From assembly GCF_052324685.1 (NCBI RefSeq), contig NW_027506893.1, positions 1 to 64,000 of the forward strand: a DNA stretch of 64,000 nt, written 5' to 3'. Origin of the DNA: Brachyhypopomus gauderio. Its lineage: Eukaryota > Chordata > Actinopteri > Gymnotiformes > Hypopomidae. Below are positions 11,053-21,596 of the stretch, one piece after another. Each line of letters starts with the position of its first letter. Positions within the stretch are counted from its first letter, which is position 1. Below the pieces are notes generated by a model that was not told the DNA's origin, searched no databases, and saw nothing but the letters and a program-made list of their open reading frames with translations. The position numbers and the translations under genes were made by a program.

Positions 11053-11532
11053 CATCCAATCATGGGGACATGATGCTATAAATGCTAAAAATGCTAAAAA
11101 TGCTATAAAAGATGGCAAAGCGATTCTCAGTTCAGACTGCCTTACAGCTGCTATTGGAAGAGACAGAGGATTTTGATGGTGATTCAGAAGAAGAAATTTC
11201 AGGATCACATTTCTGAAATATCAGAGTCTGATAGTGATAATGAAAAGGAGGATGAGCAGCAGCCAGCTCCGTTAGCACCAGCCCGTCAGCAGCTAGCCAT
11301 AGGACCAGCCTGTCAGCCAGCATGATTTATGATTCATTTCCTTATTGTGTTACATTTTAATAAAAAAGTAACTAATAAATAAATGAGAGCAAACTAATTT
11401 AACATATGTATTGTTTATTTTACTTGCAATTGGGCTAAATCTGCTGATTATTTTAACAAAAAATGCAATGGGTCCCCCACGCCCAGCTGGACCCCAAGAA
11501 GGCAGACCACGCCCGGATCTCATCAGGGTTAA
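10519..11532 (+). mobile_element. Nested piggyBac derivative inside copy 1
   Basis: TTAA at 10519-10522 and 11529-11532 bound a 1.0-kb insert starting CCCTTATATGGTCC and ending TCTCATCAGGG, with short CCCT terminal inverted repeats. Copy 2 of the host transposon has a single TTAA at the equivalent place (about 55955), i.e. the unoccupied site. The insert carries a broken transposase N-terminus and a (TG)n run (about 10995-11050), so it is an internally deleted, non-autonomous family member distinct from its host. Confidence 0.85.
11112..11325 (+). pseudogene. piggyBac transposase N-terminal remnant
   Basis: From ATG 11112 the frame reads MAKRFSVQTALQLLLEE and then an acidic stretch, a start typical of piggyBac-family transposases. 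It hits a stop at about 11214. The acidic coding sequence (SESDSDNEKEDEQQ) continues in another frame to 11325, so there is a frameshift. The catalytic region is absent. Confidence 0.7.
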
Positions 11533-11940
11533 TATATATACTTTATTTATTAATATTATTTAATATATACTATATATAAGTTTACATCAATGGTTTTCAA
11601 ACCGTGAGAGCGTCTTGCTTTGCCTAATAAATGCTTTAGTAGTTTGCAGGAATTCTGCGAATGGTAATTAGCCTACTTATCAAGTCAATATCTCAAAGAA
11701 ATGATCTCTCGGGTATAATCCCTCTTCGCCAGGGCTAGCTGTTAGATACATACATTATGTATGGCTGCTTTTGACACACTGGCATTACAAAAGAATTAAG
11801 CAGAATGCAAGTTACGTATGTAAATGCATACCTTTGCGAGCGAAACTGAGATGATGGCATGGGCGGTGCTGTTATGAACACTTTATTCACAATAGCATTC
11901 ATGAGGCAACGTGAGCTATAAATTCGTCGGGACGCGGCTA

Positions 11941-12312
11941 CACAGTTTGAGTGAAAACTCTGCTTGGGCGATCGAACAGCAACACAGTTTGCTTGAAAGC
12001 TCGGTTTTGGCGTTTGAACAGCAACATAGTTTGCGTGACTCCTCGGTTTGGGCGTTTGAACAGCAACACAGTTTGCTTGAAAGCTCGGTTTGGGCGATCG
12101 AACAGCAACACAGTTTGCTTGAAAGCTCGGTTTTGGCGTTTGAACAGCAACATAGTTTGCGTGACTCCTCGGTTTGGGCGTTTGAACAGCAACACAGTTT
12201 GCTTGAAAGCTCGGTTTGGGTGATTGAACAGCAACACAGTTTGCTTGAAAGCTCGGTTTGGGTGATCGAACAGCAACACAGTTTGCGTGACTCCTCGGTT
12301 TGGGCGTTTGAA
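11941..12312 (+). repeat. 42-bp minisatellite upstream of transposase, 9 units
   Basis: Nine 42-bp units of the form CACAGTTTGCTTGAAAGCTC plus GGTTTGGGCGATCGAACAGCAA, in three alternating subtypes (CTTGAAAGCTC, CGTGACTCCTC and a GTTTTGGCG form). Because 42 is a multiple of three, several frames stay open across it; those frames are artefacts. It ends just before the TATA-like motif and the transposase ATG. Copy 2 has six units. Confidence 0.93.
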
Positions 12313-12328
12313 AGGTTGCATAGTGCAT

Positions 12329-12335
12329 TATAAAA
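12329..12335 (+). promoter_or_regulatory. TATA-like motif abutting the transposase ATG
   Basis: TATAAAA ends one base before ATG 12336, and the same arrangement occurs in copy 2. If it is a real TATA box, transcription would start downstream of this ATG and translation would use a later in-frame Met. It may instead be fortuitous. Confidence 0.35.
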
Positions 12336-13952
12336 ATGGCACAGAGAATCATGTACACCCCAAAGCAAGTGCTGGACATGCTGTGCAATATTGATGAGAT
12401 GGAATCGGAGGGCGAACAATGTGAGGTGTCGGATGGAGAGGGCGAAAGTGAAATGGATCTGAATCTTGAATCTGATTCAGAATCGGACTCTGAAACTGAG
12501 TGTGGTGGTGACTCATTTCAGGCCAAAGACGGTACGGTGTGGTTTGAAACTGCTGGCAAACCTCGGGGTAGAGCACAAGAGTGCAATATTGTGAGAGAAA
12601 CCCCAGGGCCTACGTGTTATGCCAAGGACAAAATTAAAAGTCCACTGACCAGCTTACTGTGTTTGATTGACACAGAAATGTGGGGCGCAATTCTGAAATA
12701 CACAGAGGCAGAGGCTGAACGAAATAATGCTCAGTTCAAACTAACAGCTGACGAACTGAAAGCATTTGTGGGTCTCGTTTATTTGAGAGGTATAACAGCC
12801 GGTAAAAGCATGAAACTTGATGAATACTGGTCTGCTGACTTAGGAAATCCCATTTTCAAAGAGACAATGTCTAGACAGACATTCAGAGATATCATGCGCT
12901 ATCTGCGCTTTGATGACAAGAGCACAAGGGCTGCCCGCCTTGCGACTGATAAATTTGCTATGATCTCGGAGATATTTGATAAATTTGTGAAAAACAGCAT
13001 TGCTTCTTACACGCCCGGTGAGAACATAACTGTTGATGAGCAACTGTTCCCAACTAAAGCTCGCTGTCGTTTCACTCAGTACATGGCCAATAAACCCGAT
13101 AAATTTGGGATTAAGTTCTGGGTGGCCGCTGATGTTGAAACAAAATATATGTTGAACGCCATTCCCTATCTAGGGAAAGATGAAAGCAGGCCGGCTGGTC
13201 AACGGTTGTCTGAAAATATTGTGTTGCGTTTGATGGAGCCTTTCATGGGTAAAGGAAGAAATGTAACGACTGACAATTTCTTCACTTCATTGGCACTTGC
13301 AAACACCCTTTTGGCGAACAAAACCACTATTGTTGGTACGATGAATAAAATGAGACGTGAGATGCCCCCATGTACACAGGCACAGTCTGAAAGATTTTCC
13401 ACCAAGGTGTTGCGGGCTGGAAAAATAACTCTAACGATTTACCAGGCAAAACCTAAAAAAAATGTATGCATCCTGAGCTCAATGCATCAGACAGTTTCAA
13501 TTGATAATGGCGCAAAGAAACTGCCTGAAACTGTTTCATATTACAACACGACTAAATGTGGCGTTGATGTTATGGATCAAATGGCACGACTGTATTCGTT
13601 GAAGGGAGGCACCCGTCGTTGGCCTGTCGCGGTTTTCTACAACCTCCTAGACCTGGCTGCAATAAATGCACATATATTGTTCAAACAGTGCATGAACGTT
13701 AACCTGAGCAGACGAAGGTTTATTCTCGAGTTGGTAAAGGAGCTGTGTGCACAGCAGAAAATGGCGAAAGCGGCTAGGGCAGTGGCACAAAAGCGAATTT
13801 TACCTGAAGCTCCTTGCCCGCCCTCAAAAAGAAAACAATGCCAAGTCGGCAGATGTTCAGGGAACAAAACGTATGACATCTGCCAGACATGTAAGCGACT
13901 GGTCTGTGGCAAATGTGCAAAGACTGCACCTAAGCTGTGTTTTGAATGTTGA
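12336..13952 (+). CDS. piggyBac transposase (DDE_Tnp_1_7 type), 538 aa, intact
   Basis: Cut-and-paste transposase expected to excise and insert its element at TTAA. Residues 20-60 are highly acidic, then a globular N-terminal domain. The RNase-H-like catalytic core has VDEQLFP (Asp234), TTDNFFTSL (Asp313) and GVDVMDQM (Asp411 and Asp414), at spacings matching the known piggyBac triad. RRWPVAVFYNLLDLAAINA (about 423-441) is the conserved segment after the last Asp. Residues 494-538 hold a Cys-rich tail (CQTCKRLVCGKC, then CFEC) like the piggyBac RING/PHD-like DNA-binding domain. Length and all motifs are complete. The start is the first ATG after the minisatellite; Met6 is an alternative. It differs from copy 2 at three residues (Gln/Lys in the MSR.TF context, Met/Thr in EPF.GKG, Leu/Val in YS.KGG). 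Confidence 0.95.
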   Translation: MAQRIMYTPKQVLDMLCNIDEMESEGEQCEVSDGEGESEMDLNLESDSESDSETECGGDSFQAKDGTVWFETAGKPRGRAQECNIVRETPGPTCYAKDKIKSPLTSLLCLIDTEMWGAILKYTEAEAERNNAQFKLTADELKAFVGLVYLRGITAGKSMKLDEYWSADLGNPIFKETMSRQTFRDIMRYLRFDDKSTRAARLATDKFAMISEIFDKFVKNSIASYTPGENITVDEQLFPTKARCRFTQYMANKPDKFGIKFWVAADVETKYMLNAIPYLGKDESRPAGQRLSENIVLRLMEPFMGKGRNVTTDNFFTSLALANTLLANKTTIVGTMNKMRREMPPCTQAQSERFSTKVLRAGKITLTIYQAKPKKNVCILSSMHQTVSIDNGAKKLPETVSYYNTTKCGVDVMDQMARLYSLKGGTRRWPVAVFYNLLDLAAINAHILFKQCMNVNLSRRRFILELVKELCAQQKMAKAARAVAQKRILPEAPCPPSKRKQCQVGRCSGNKTYDICQTCKRLVCGKCAKTAPKLCFEC

Positions 13953-13986
13953 GTTGTGTGAAGCTGACACACAAATCAAAACAAAG

Positions 13987-14428
13987 GGAACTTAATTTGA
14001 GGTGGTGAACGAAACTTATGCAATATACGCTAAAGAGAGACGGGATGCACCCGTTGTTGGCCTGTAGCTGTGTTCTACAACCTCCAAAACCTGGCTGTAA
14101 TTAATAAATATTGTTCAAACAGTGCATGAACATTAACCACAGCGGTGGAGGTTTATTCTCAAGTTCACAATTCACTACATAAATGGAACTTAATTTGAGG
14201 TGGGGAACGAAACTTATGCAATATACGCTAAAGAGAGACGGGATGCACCCGTTGTTGGCCTGTAGCTGTGTTCTACAACCTCCAAAACCTGGCTGTAATT
14301 AATAAATATTGTTCAAACAGTGCATGAACATTAACCACAGCGGCGGAGGTTTATTCTCAAGTTCACAATTCACTACATAAATGGAACTTAATTTGAGGTG
14401 GGGAACGAAACTTATGCAATATACGATA
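13987..14428 (+). repeat. 198-bp tandem repeat derived from transposase CDS, 2 units plus partial
   Basis: Units begin GGAACTTAATTTGAGGTGG at 13987, 14185 and 14383 (partial). About 120 bp of each unit (from CCCGTTGTTGGCCTGTAGC to TTTATTCTCAAGTT) matches the transposase gene at about 13610-13735 with substitutions and indels that destroy the frame. So part of the gene was duplicated downstream of the stop and then amplified. Copy 2 has five full units. Confidence 0.88.
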
Positions 14429-16329
14429 CATGTAAATCACCGAATGGTGATAACGCTCGGTGATAACACGGTCGTTAGGACGTGGGATCACACATCGGCT
14501 ATTCACCGATCAAACACCTCATTTGAAACGGCAACACAATACGGCAAGATAAAAAAGTGAACATTAGAGAGGACAGAGGCAACTATATTCGTGAAGCCAT
14601 CCGTATCATTTTAATAATTTTGCGTTTTGTTACGCAAAGGTACATAGCCTACCTTTTATAATGATATTTTTGTAATTATTTTGCCTATTTATGCTTTTTG
14701 TTCTTTGTCTAACACAAAACATTATAGACATTTATTTGTAGATTTGTTATGTTCACCATAGCCTACAATTCACTAACATACACAACTTTTAGACATTAAA
14801 ACTTGAAATGGCGTAACATTGAGTATACAAACAAACTTGCTTTAGCTCGGTCTACGGGCTTCACTTTGCTACTCTGAGTATCGAACAAGCTTTTTGTGGA
14901 TGTGGGGGTGGAAGGCTGCAGCGCAGTCTGTAGCATTAGCAAGACAAAAGACGTGAACGCTTCACAGTGGGGGTGCGGGCCAGTGGGTTAGTGGTGTGGC
15001 CAACGTACATGATAATATAGTGACATATATGCCAACAGAATAACACACAGACAAATAAGCAAACTATTACACTAACCAAGCAAACTATTACACTAACCAA
15101 GAAACAAAACTGAAACTATATTTTGCATTTACGTTTTCGCACAAACCAGGAAATGCAATATGAAACTAAACAAAACTGACAATGGGAAAGCTACTGAGAA
15201 CAAGGTCACAAGGCACTGATTCTAAAAGGTTTAGTCACATTAATTTGTTAACATATTGACGTTACGTGCAAATGTCACCATTACGAATATTTTGTTTGGG
15301 CGGCTCATTCTTCCTTTTGTGCAAAACGCCATCTAGCGTTAATTATGTGTCAGTACCAGCTCCCCTGTGTAAAGACTCAGCGGTCTTTTGACTGCCCGAG
15401 GCGCGCTTTAAGTAGGTGAAAACAACACGGCGCTAGTAGGAGGTGGTGAAATCGGTCAGATGACCGGCCCTCCGCGCTTCTAGGTATAAGTATGTAAATG
15501 AGGCGCGGCGCTTCTAGTGTTAAGAAATCTTACCAGAAGAGATTTCAGTCACTACTCTCTTTTATTGCCCCCCCCCCACCCCCACAATCAAAAGAAAACA
15601 ATTCTGTACAATACAGTACAATAGTGAAAAAAATAATTGGAGTTAGGTGGACCATACAGAGAAAAGAGGAGTAGAGAAAAGAGGTTCAGTGTTCATGGTC
15701 AGACACTGGTCAGTGTTCATCCACACCGTCCCCTCAAAAGCCCTCAATGTCTAAAATACAGTAAAAACTGAGGGACAGACAGTGGTGCGGAGACGGGTGA
15801 GGCCATGGCAGCAGGCCCACCTCGTCAACCTCTGGGTAACATGCCTGCGTGTGTGTGTTTTGTATGTGGGGGGTGGAGGTGGGGTGGGAATACGCAGGTC
15901 CAGAAGAAATGGTCCTCTGGAAGAGGTGCCTTACACAATCACCAACTACAACAGCCTAAAATGTGGTGTCCACCCACACACACGTATACATCCTCACACA
16001 TTCCTCCCATATGTTCACCCTCACACACATACACCCACACACCTTCATCCCATATGTGCAACACACTCATATATGTACCCACACATACACCTACACACAC
16101 ATATACACCCACATTCAATCTCTCTCAGTCTCCCCAAGAGGAGGTCAGGGTTTTTTCTTCTCCATCTGAGTCAATGAATCCACATAGTTCACACCATCAC
16201 CCACTCCCCGTCTACCTATAAGTGGCTGCATGTGCATAACAAAGGGTGGCCTAATGGGATGCAAATGTCCCCAGAATAACTGCCCCCTGGTGGAGGCCAA
16301 AAAAAGTGTGGTGGGAGTCCTAGTGTTAA

Positions 16330-16794
16330 TCTGATTAATCTTAATGTGGTTTATAATGTAGGTTTGTGTTTAGAGTACGTTGTGTTGGTCTCCACTCACT
16401 GAGCGTCACATATCAGGAGTTTATTTCATCATAGTAGTGAGAGGAAAGTAATAGTGGGCGAGTTCATCTAAACTTAAAAAAAGAAGAGATTTTTACATTT
16501 ACACACCTCACATGTTGTCACACTTAGTAGCAGTGAAGCAGTCAAAGTTATTAGCAGAGGTTTAAAGATGCTCTGGTTTATCCTGTGTCACCCCATTGAG
16601 AACTGGGTTTATTACCTCCACCTGGTGGTCATTTTGTGTATAGTCATTTTTATTATGCAGTTGTGTCCTCCAAACACAGTATCTAAATGTTATAAAAATG
16701 TGCAGCATGATCATTAATAAAAACCAATGCCAATATTGTAATATCTGTTGTCGGCTGTAGAGTGTATAGTAATATCTGTTGTATCTATTTGCAG
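16330..16794 (+). other. NLR intron, no feature seen
   Basis: AT-rich intron sequence, including a short local duplication of AATATCTGTTGT before the acceptor. It ends with a polypyrimidine-poor acceptor TATTTGCAG. Confidence 0.5.
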
Positions 16795-16968
16795 TCTGGC
16801 TCTCTGTAATCTTGGGGAAAACACTTGTGAAAATCTGGCATTGGCTTTGCAACTGGCAAACACCCTCCTGAGGGAACTGGACCTTAGTAACAACGACCTG
16901 AACAATTCAGGAGTGGAGAAGCTCTCTGCTGGACTGAAGAGTTCACACTGTAAACTGGAGACACTCAG
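16795..16968 (+). CDS. NLR LRR exon (2nd in window)
   Basis: A 174-nt exon between TTTGCAG and CAGGTGAG, phase 2 to 2, encodes two LRRs. The peptide starts LALCNLGENTCENLALALQ, contains LRELDLSNNDLNNSGVEKL and ends SSHCKLETLR. The last ~60 nt are almost the same as those of the exon at 4454, consistent with LRR exon duplication in this gene family. Confidence 0.88.
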
Positions 16969-17481
16969 GTGAGATTTGTTATAGTCAACAGAGATTCTAT
17001 ACAATAATACAGTAGTTATAAAATGTGACAGTTAGAGGTGGACTATTACTGCCTTGTAGACCTGCATTGTAATGTATGGATCTATTCCTAGTGTTAGTCC
17101 TGTCCATGTCTTTGGTTTTACCCTGTCTGGATCCGCTCCCCAGTGAGTCCTGTCCGTGTCTTCTGTTGTTCCCTGTCATGCCCCTCTTGTTATTCGTTCC
17201 CAGCCTTGTCTTGTTTGGTTCCCCTGTAGTCAGTGTTTAAAAGCCCCATGTTTGCCCTGTTCCCTTGTTGGTTGTTCTTTATGTATGATCCCAGTAACTC
17301 CATGGTATGTTCCCATGTTTCCTTGTTTCTTGTGTAAGATCCTTAGATGTTCCGTGTTCAGTCTGTTTTATATCTGCTTTTTGTTTGTCTAGTTGAGTAT
17401 TGTTTGGTCTACCTTCATACCTGTTCAGTAGTGTCTGCTGTTTTAATAAAAAGGCGTCCAGTCTCCAGTTCCCAAACAATA
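16969..17481. other. Intron, possible solo LTR (about 17095-17475)
   Basis: Pyrimidine-rich sequence with TTTAAAAGCCCC (TATA-like, near 17238) and TTTTAATAAAAAGG (poly(A)-signal-like, near 17442), which resembles Gypsy-type LTR layout in fish. I could not define TG...CA ends or a target duplication, so this is only a suggestion. Confidence 0.3.
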
Positions 17482-19458
17482 CATGCATGTACATAGATGA
17501 ACACACATACATGACCAATCTAATCCTTAGTTAGACATAGATGTACACACACTTACATGACCGGTCTAGTCCTTAGTTACATGTAGGTGTATATACACAC
17601 ACACACACACACACACACATACATGACTGGTCTAATCCTTAGTTACACGTAGATGTACACACACATACATGACGGTCTAATCCTTAGTTACATGTAGATG
17701 TACACACATACATGACTGGTCTAATCCTTAGTTACACGTAGATGTACACACATACATGACTGGTCTAATTCTTAGTTACATGTAGATGTACACACATACA
17801 TGACTGGTCTAATCCTTAGTTACATGTATACACTTACATGACTGGTCTAATCCTTAGTTACATGTATACACTTACATGACTGGTCTAATCCTTAGTTACA
17901 TGTAGATGTACACACATACATGACTGGTCTAATCCTTAGTTACATGTAGATGTACACACACATACATGACTGGTCTAATCCTTAGTTACATGTAGATGTA
18001 CACACATACATGACTGGTCTAATCCTTAGTTACATGTAGATGTACACACATACATGACTGGTCTAATCCTTAGTTACATGTAGATGTACACACACATACA
18101 TGACTGGTCTAATCCTTAGTTACATGTAGATGTACACACATACATGACTGATCTAATCCTTAGTTACACGTAGATGTACACACACATACATGACTGGTCT
18201 AATCCTTAGTTACACGTAGATGTACACACATACATGACTGGTCTAATCCTTAGTTACACGTAGATGTACACACACATACATGACTGGTCTAATCCTTAGT
18301 TACATGTAGATGTACACACACATGACTGGTCTAATCCTTAGTTACATGTAGATGTACACACATACATGACTGGTCTAATCCTTAGTTACACGTAGATGTA
18401 CACACATACATGACTGGTCTAATCCTTAGTTACATGTAGATGTACACACACATACATGACGGTCTAATCCTTAGTTACATGTAGATGTACACACATACAT
18501 GACTGGTCTAATCCTTAGTTACACGTAGATGTACACACATACATGACTGGTCTAATCCTTAGTTACATGTAGATGTACACACATACATGACTGGTCTAAT
18601 CCTTAGTTACATGTATACACTTACATGACTGGTCTAATCCTTAGTTACATGTATACACTTACATGACTGGTCTAATCCTTAGTTACATGTAGATGTACAC
18701 ACATACATGACTGGTCTAATCCTTAGTTACATGTAGATGTACACACACATACATGACTGGTCTAATCCTTAGTTACATGTAGATGTACACACATACATGA
18801 CTGATCTAATCCTTAGTTACATTTAGATGTACACACACATACATGACTGGTCTAATCCTTAGTTACATGTAGATGTACACATACATGACTGGTCTAATCC
18901 TTAGTTACATGTAGATGTACACATACACGACTGGTCTAATCCTTAGTTACATGTAGATGTACACACATACATGACTGATCTAATCCTTAGTTACACGTAG
19001 ATGTACACACACATACATGACTGGTCTAATCCTTAGTTACACGTAGATGTACACACATACATGACTGGTCTAATCCTTAGTTACACGTAGATGTACACAC
19101 ACATACATGACTGGTCTAATCCTTAGTTACATGTAGATGTATACACATACACACACATATACATGACCGGTCTAATCCTTAATTATACAAAGATGTACAC
19201 ACATACATGACTGGTCTAATCCTTAGTTACATGTAGATGTACACACACATGACTGTTTTAATCCTTAGTTACATGTAGATGTATACACATACACACATGT
19301 ACATGACCGGTCTAATCCTTAGTTATACAAAGATGTACACACACATACATTACTGTTTAATCCTTATTTACATGTAGATGTACACACACATACATGAATG
19401 GTCTAATCCTTTGTTACACGTAAATGTACACACATACATGATCCTTAGTTACACAGGT
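17482..19458. repeat. 44-bp minisatellite, about 45 units (2 kb)
   Basis: Consensus unit TACATGACTGGTCTAATCCT followed by TAGTTACATGTAGATGTACACACA. Variants with TTACACG and short units lacking GATGTACACACA recur in blocks. For example, a pair of short TGTATACACTTACATG units near 17825-17870 recurs near 18610-18660 in the same context, showing higher-order duplication. It lies in the NLR intron. Confidence 0.96.
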
Positions 19459-20266
19459 GTGAGTCCACATTCGTTGCCGTCAGTTTGTCTCTTAGCAATG
19501 TAGCAGTCGCTCCATGGACTTGGTGATTGTTTCTCTATGTGGTGTGTGAGCATTATGATCTGTGGAGAACAGTATCTCACTTCTGTATATGCTGAAGGTG
19601 AATGATAGAGGTGACAATAAACTGAACTGAATGTGTAGAGTTCAGTTCATCTACTAATAGAGCAGGAATCAGCTTCTTCCTAAAGAGAAGACTCCTAGAT
19701 TACAGCACTGTTGTTTATTCATGTTTATAATGACATAAACAGAGCTCCATAAACCCCACACATATATAAGTCTGCATCACTTGGGTTTCTTAGACTGTTT
19801 CTCTGCAGTGTCACTGGTCCTTTCTCTGTACTAAACATGAAATAAAATATCATGAAATATTTTCCTCTGATTCAGAGATGCAGTAATGTCACAGTGTTAT
19901 CACACATGATATCACACAGTCACATATAGAAGATTTTACAGACATCATCTCCTACAGTCTGACATTAACTTTAACGCGTTAATTTCAATGTCAATGACAT
20001 GTAACAGTCTTATAAGACCACTGATATCACACAGTGTAAGTCCAGTTTTAAGTTCTTCTGATGTAGGTTAATAGTGCACTAGAGTTCTGAAGAGTGAGAA
20101 TAAACACAAGAGCTCAAATAAACACAAGCAGCAGTGATGTGGAGAAGAGTGAACAAAGCCGTCTGCATGGAGGACGCCATCTTGGAGATGAGAGTGGAGG
20201 AACCTTCACTACAGTTCCCAGCATCTCTAGCTGCTCCATGAAGACTGATCTGTGAACACATCTCTC
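19459..20266 (+). other. NLR intron, no feature seen
   Basis: Unique-looking intron sequence with no coding or transposon signal that I can support. Confidence 0.5.
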
Positions 20267-21467
20267 AAGATTCAAGATTCAAAGAAGCTTTATTGGCATG
20301 ACTGTAGTTACAACAATATTGCCAAAGCATTACAAAAAAAAAAAAAAAGATAGAATAAAATAAAATAGAATAATAATTATAATAAAAAATAGCAATAGTG
20401 ACAAAAAACAGTTACAATAATTAAAAATAACAATAATTACAGTATATATTCTGGTGTTTTGTTTACAAAAGGAAGTAGGGTGTGTACATAAGTGTTATGT
20501 ACATATTACTATCTGTATACAGTTTTAAATGAGGTAGGTGGGGTAGGTGTTACCCACTGTCTCTCAGGCGGTGACATGTTAATATATACTGGGCAGCGAG
20601 GGGAGCAGTGTGCCCCTTTCCCAGGAGTATCCCTAACGTTTCTGGTTCTGTGAGTCTGTGGTAGTTTGGTATTATTTGTTTGAACCTGTGTGTGAAGTGC
20701 TCTCGTATTGTGTTGAATTTTGAGCAGTGGAGGAGGAAGTGCAGCTCCGTTTCCACTTCCCCACTCTCGCACTGACCACACATTCGCCTCTCTCTGGGCA
20801 GCCAGGAGCGTTTATACCTGCCCGTCTCTATGGCCAGACTGTGGTCACTGAGCCGGTATTTGGTCAGGATCTGTCTCTGTTATGGGTCTCTGACTGTCAG
20901 GAGGTACTGTTCTAATTCATACTCTGTTTTTATCATACGGAAGCAGTCTGGTTTACTCTGAGCCTGGGTTTGGTTCTCCCAGTACTCTAGGTAACTGTTC
21001 TTGCTGCGTTTGATGAGCTGACTGGTGCTTAGATGGAGCTGAGGGTCAGAGAGTCTCAGGACCAGTTGACTGAGGGGACTCTGTTCAGGAGTCAGTTCTT
21101 GGCTCTGTAGGGCTTTTTAAAGTCTTTGGACTTTAAGAATCATTCTACAGAATTCTGCATGCAGGGCTTCTGCTGGTTGTTTGTCCCATTTAGTGTAGCT
21201 GTGCTCGTTTAGTGGACCCCAGATCTCACTCCCGTACATCACGATGGGTTGGATTACATTATCAAATAATTTGCACCAGATTGGAATGGGAATAACGATG
21301 TTGTGAAACCTCTTCCGGATTGCGTATAGAGCTCTCCGTGCTTTTTCTTTTAGTGCATTCACTGCAGTGCTGAAGCTACCTGACACAGTGAGGGTAAGGC
21401 CGAGGTAAGTGTACTGGAGTGTGTGTTCCAGTACAGTGTTGCCCAGGGTGAACTGGTATTTATTTAA
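20267..21467 (-). mobile_element. 5'-truncated I-like LINE, 3' end
   Basis: On the - strand a C-terminal reverse-transcriptase region reads YTYLGLTLTVSGSF, ALKEKARRALYAIRKRFH and PIVMYGSEIWGP (about 21445-21120). After frameshifts comes a Cys/His segment CGQCESGEVETELHFLLHC (about 20783-20720) of the zf-RVT type. The 3' end carries the complement of CAAAGAAGCTTTATTGGCAT at about 20279. Family placement (I/Nimb-like) is from memory of fish LINEs and uncertain. The frames are broken and the 5' part is missing, so it is dead. Confidence 0.75.
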
Positions 21468-21469
21468 CT

Positions 21470-21506
21470 CTCTCCCTCTCTCTCTCTCTTTCTTTCTCTC
21501 TCTCTC

Positions 21507-21588
<82 letters not shown>

Positions 21589-21591
21589 TTC
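21470..21591. repeat. (CT)n microsatellite serving as polypyrimidine tract
   Basis: About 120 bp of nearly pure CT on the + strand runs straight into the CTTCAG acceptor of the third LRR exon. Confidence 0.95.
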
Positions 21592-21596
21592 TTCAG

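Larger units (their letters stand above)
10032..15523 (+). mobile_element. Autonomous piggyBac transposon, copy 1
   Basis: TTAA duplications stand at 10032-10035 and 15520-15523. The left end CACTAGAAGCGCC is mirrored at the right as GGCGCTTCTAGTG. CTAGAAGCGCC recurs twice more within the left 110 bp, and a matching CGCGCTTCTAGG stands inside the right end, so the ends carry subterminal repeats. The interior holds a 42-bp minisatellite, an intact 538-codon transposase gene and a 198-bp tandem repeat made from transposase sequence. A second TTAA-flanked element (10523-11528) sits in its 5' region. It is nearly identical to the copy at 55469-60413, which implies recent movement. Confidence 0.93.
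7086..16329. mobile_element. Outer piggyBac-like shell (TTAA-flanked), host of nested elements
   Basis: TTAA at 7086-7089 is followed by AACACTAGAACTACCAAGC. TTAA at 16326-16329 is preceded by GGGAGTCCTAGTG, whose reverse complement is CACTAGGACTCCC, so the ends are imperfect inverted repeats in the piggyBac style. Removing the nested LTR element (7539-9943) and nested piggyBac (10036-15523) leaves only about 1.3 kb. None of this looks like transposase, so the shell was probably a non-autonomous piggyBac derivative. The remnant 15524-16325 contains a C-run, a CA-rich stretch (15965-16110) and no supported gene. The alternative is chance similarity of two ends 9.2 kb apart; the shared CACTAG start next to TTAA makes that less likely. 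Confidence 0.6.

Noticed and set aside
11911..12419. Reading frames of 90-217 codons on both strands over the 42-bp array in both piggyBac copies
   Set aside because: A stop-free 42-bp unit keeps several frames open at once; no domain is present and the frames change length with unit number.
15782..16221. Two overlapping + strand frames of about 130 codons
   Set aside because: Largely His/Thr/Pro from a CA-rich tract inside the outer piggyBac shell; no domain or splice support.
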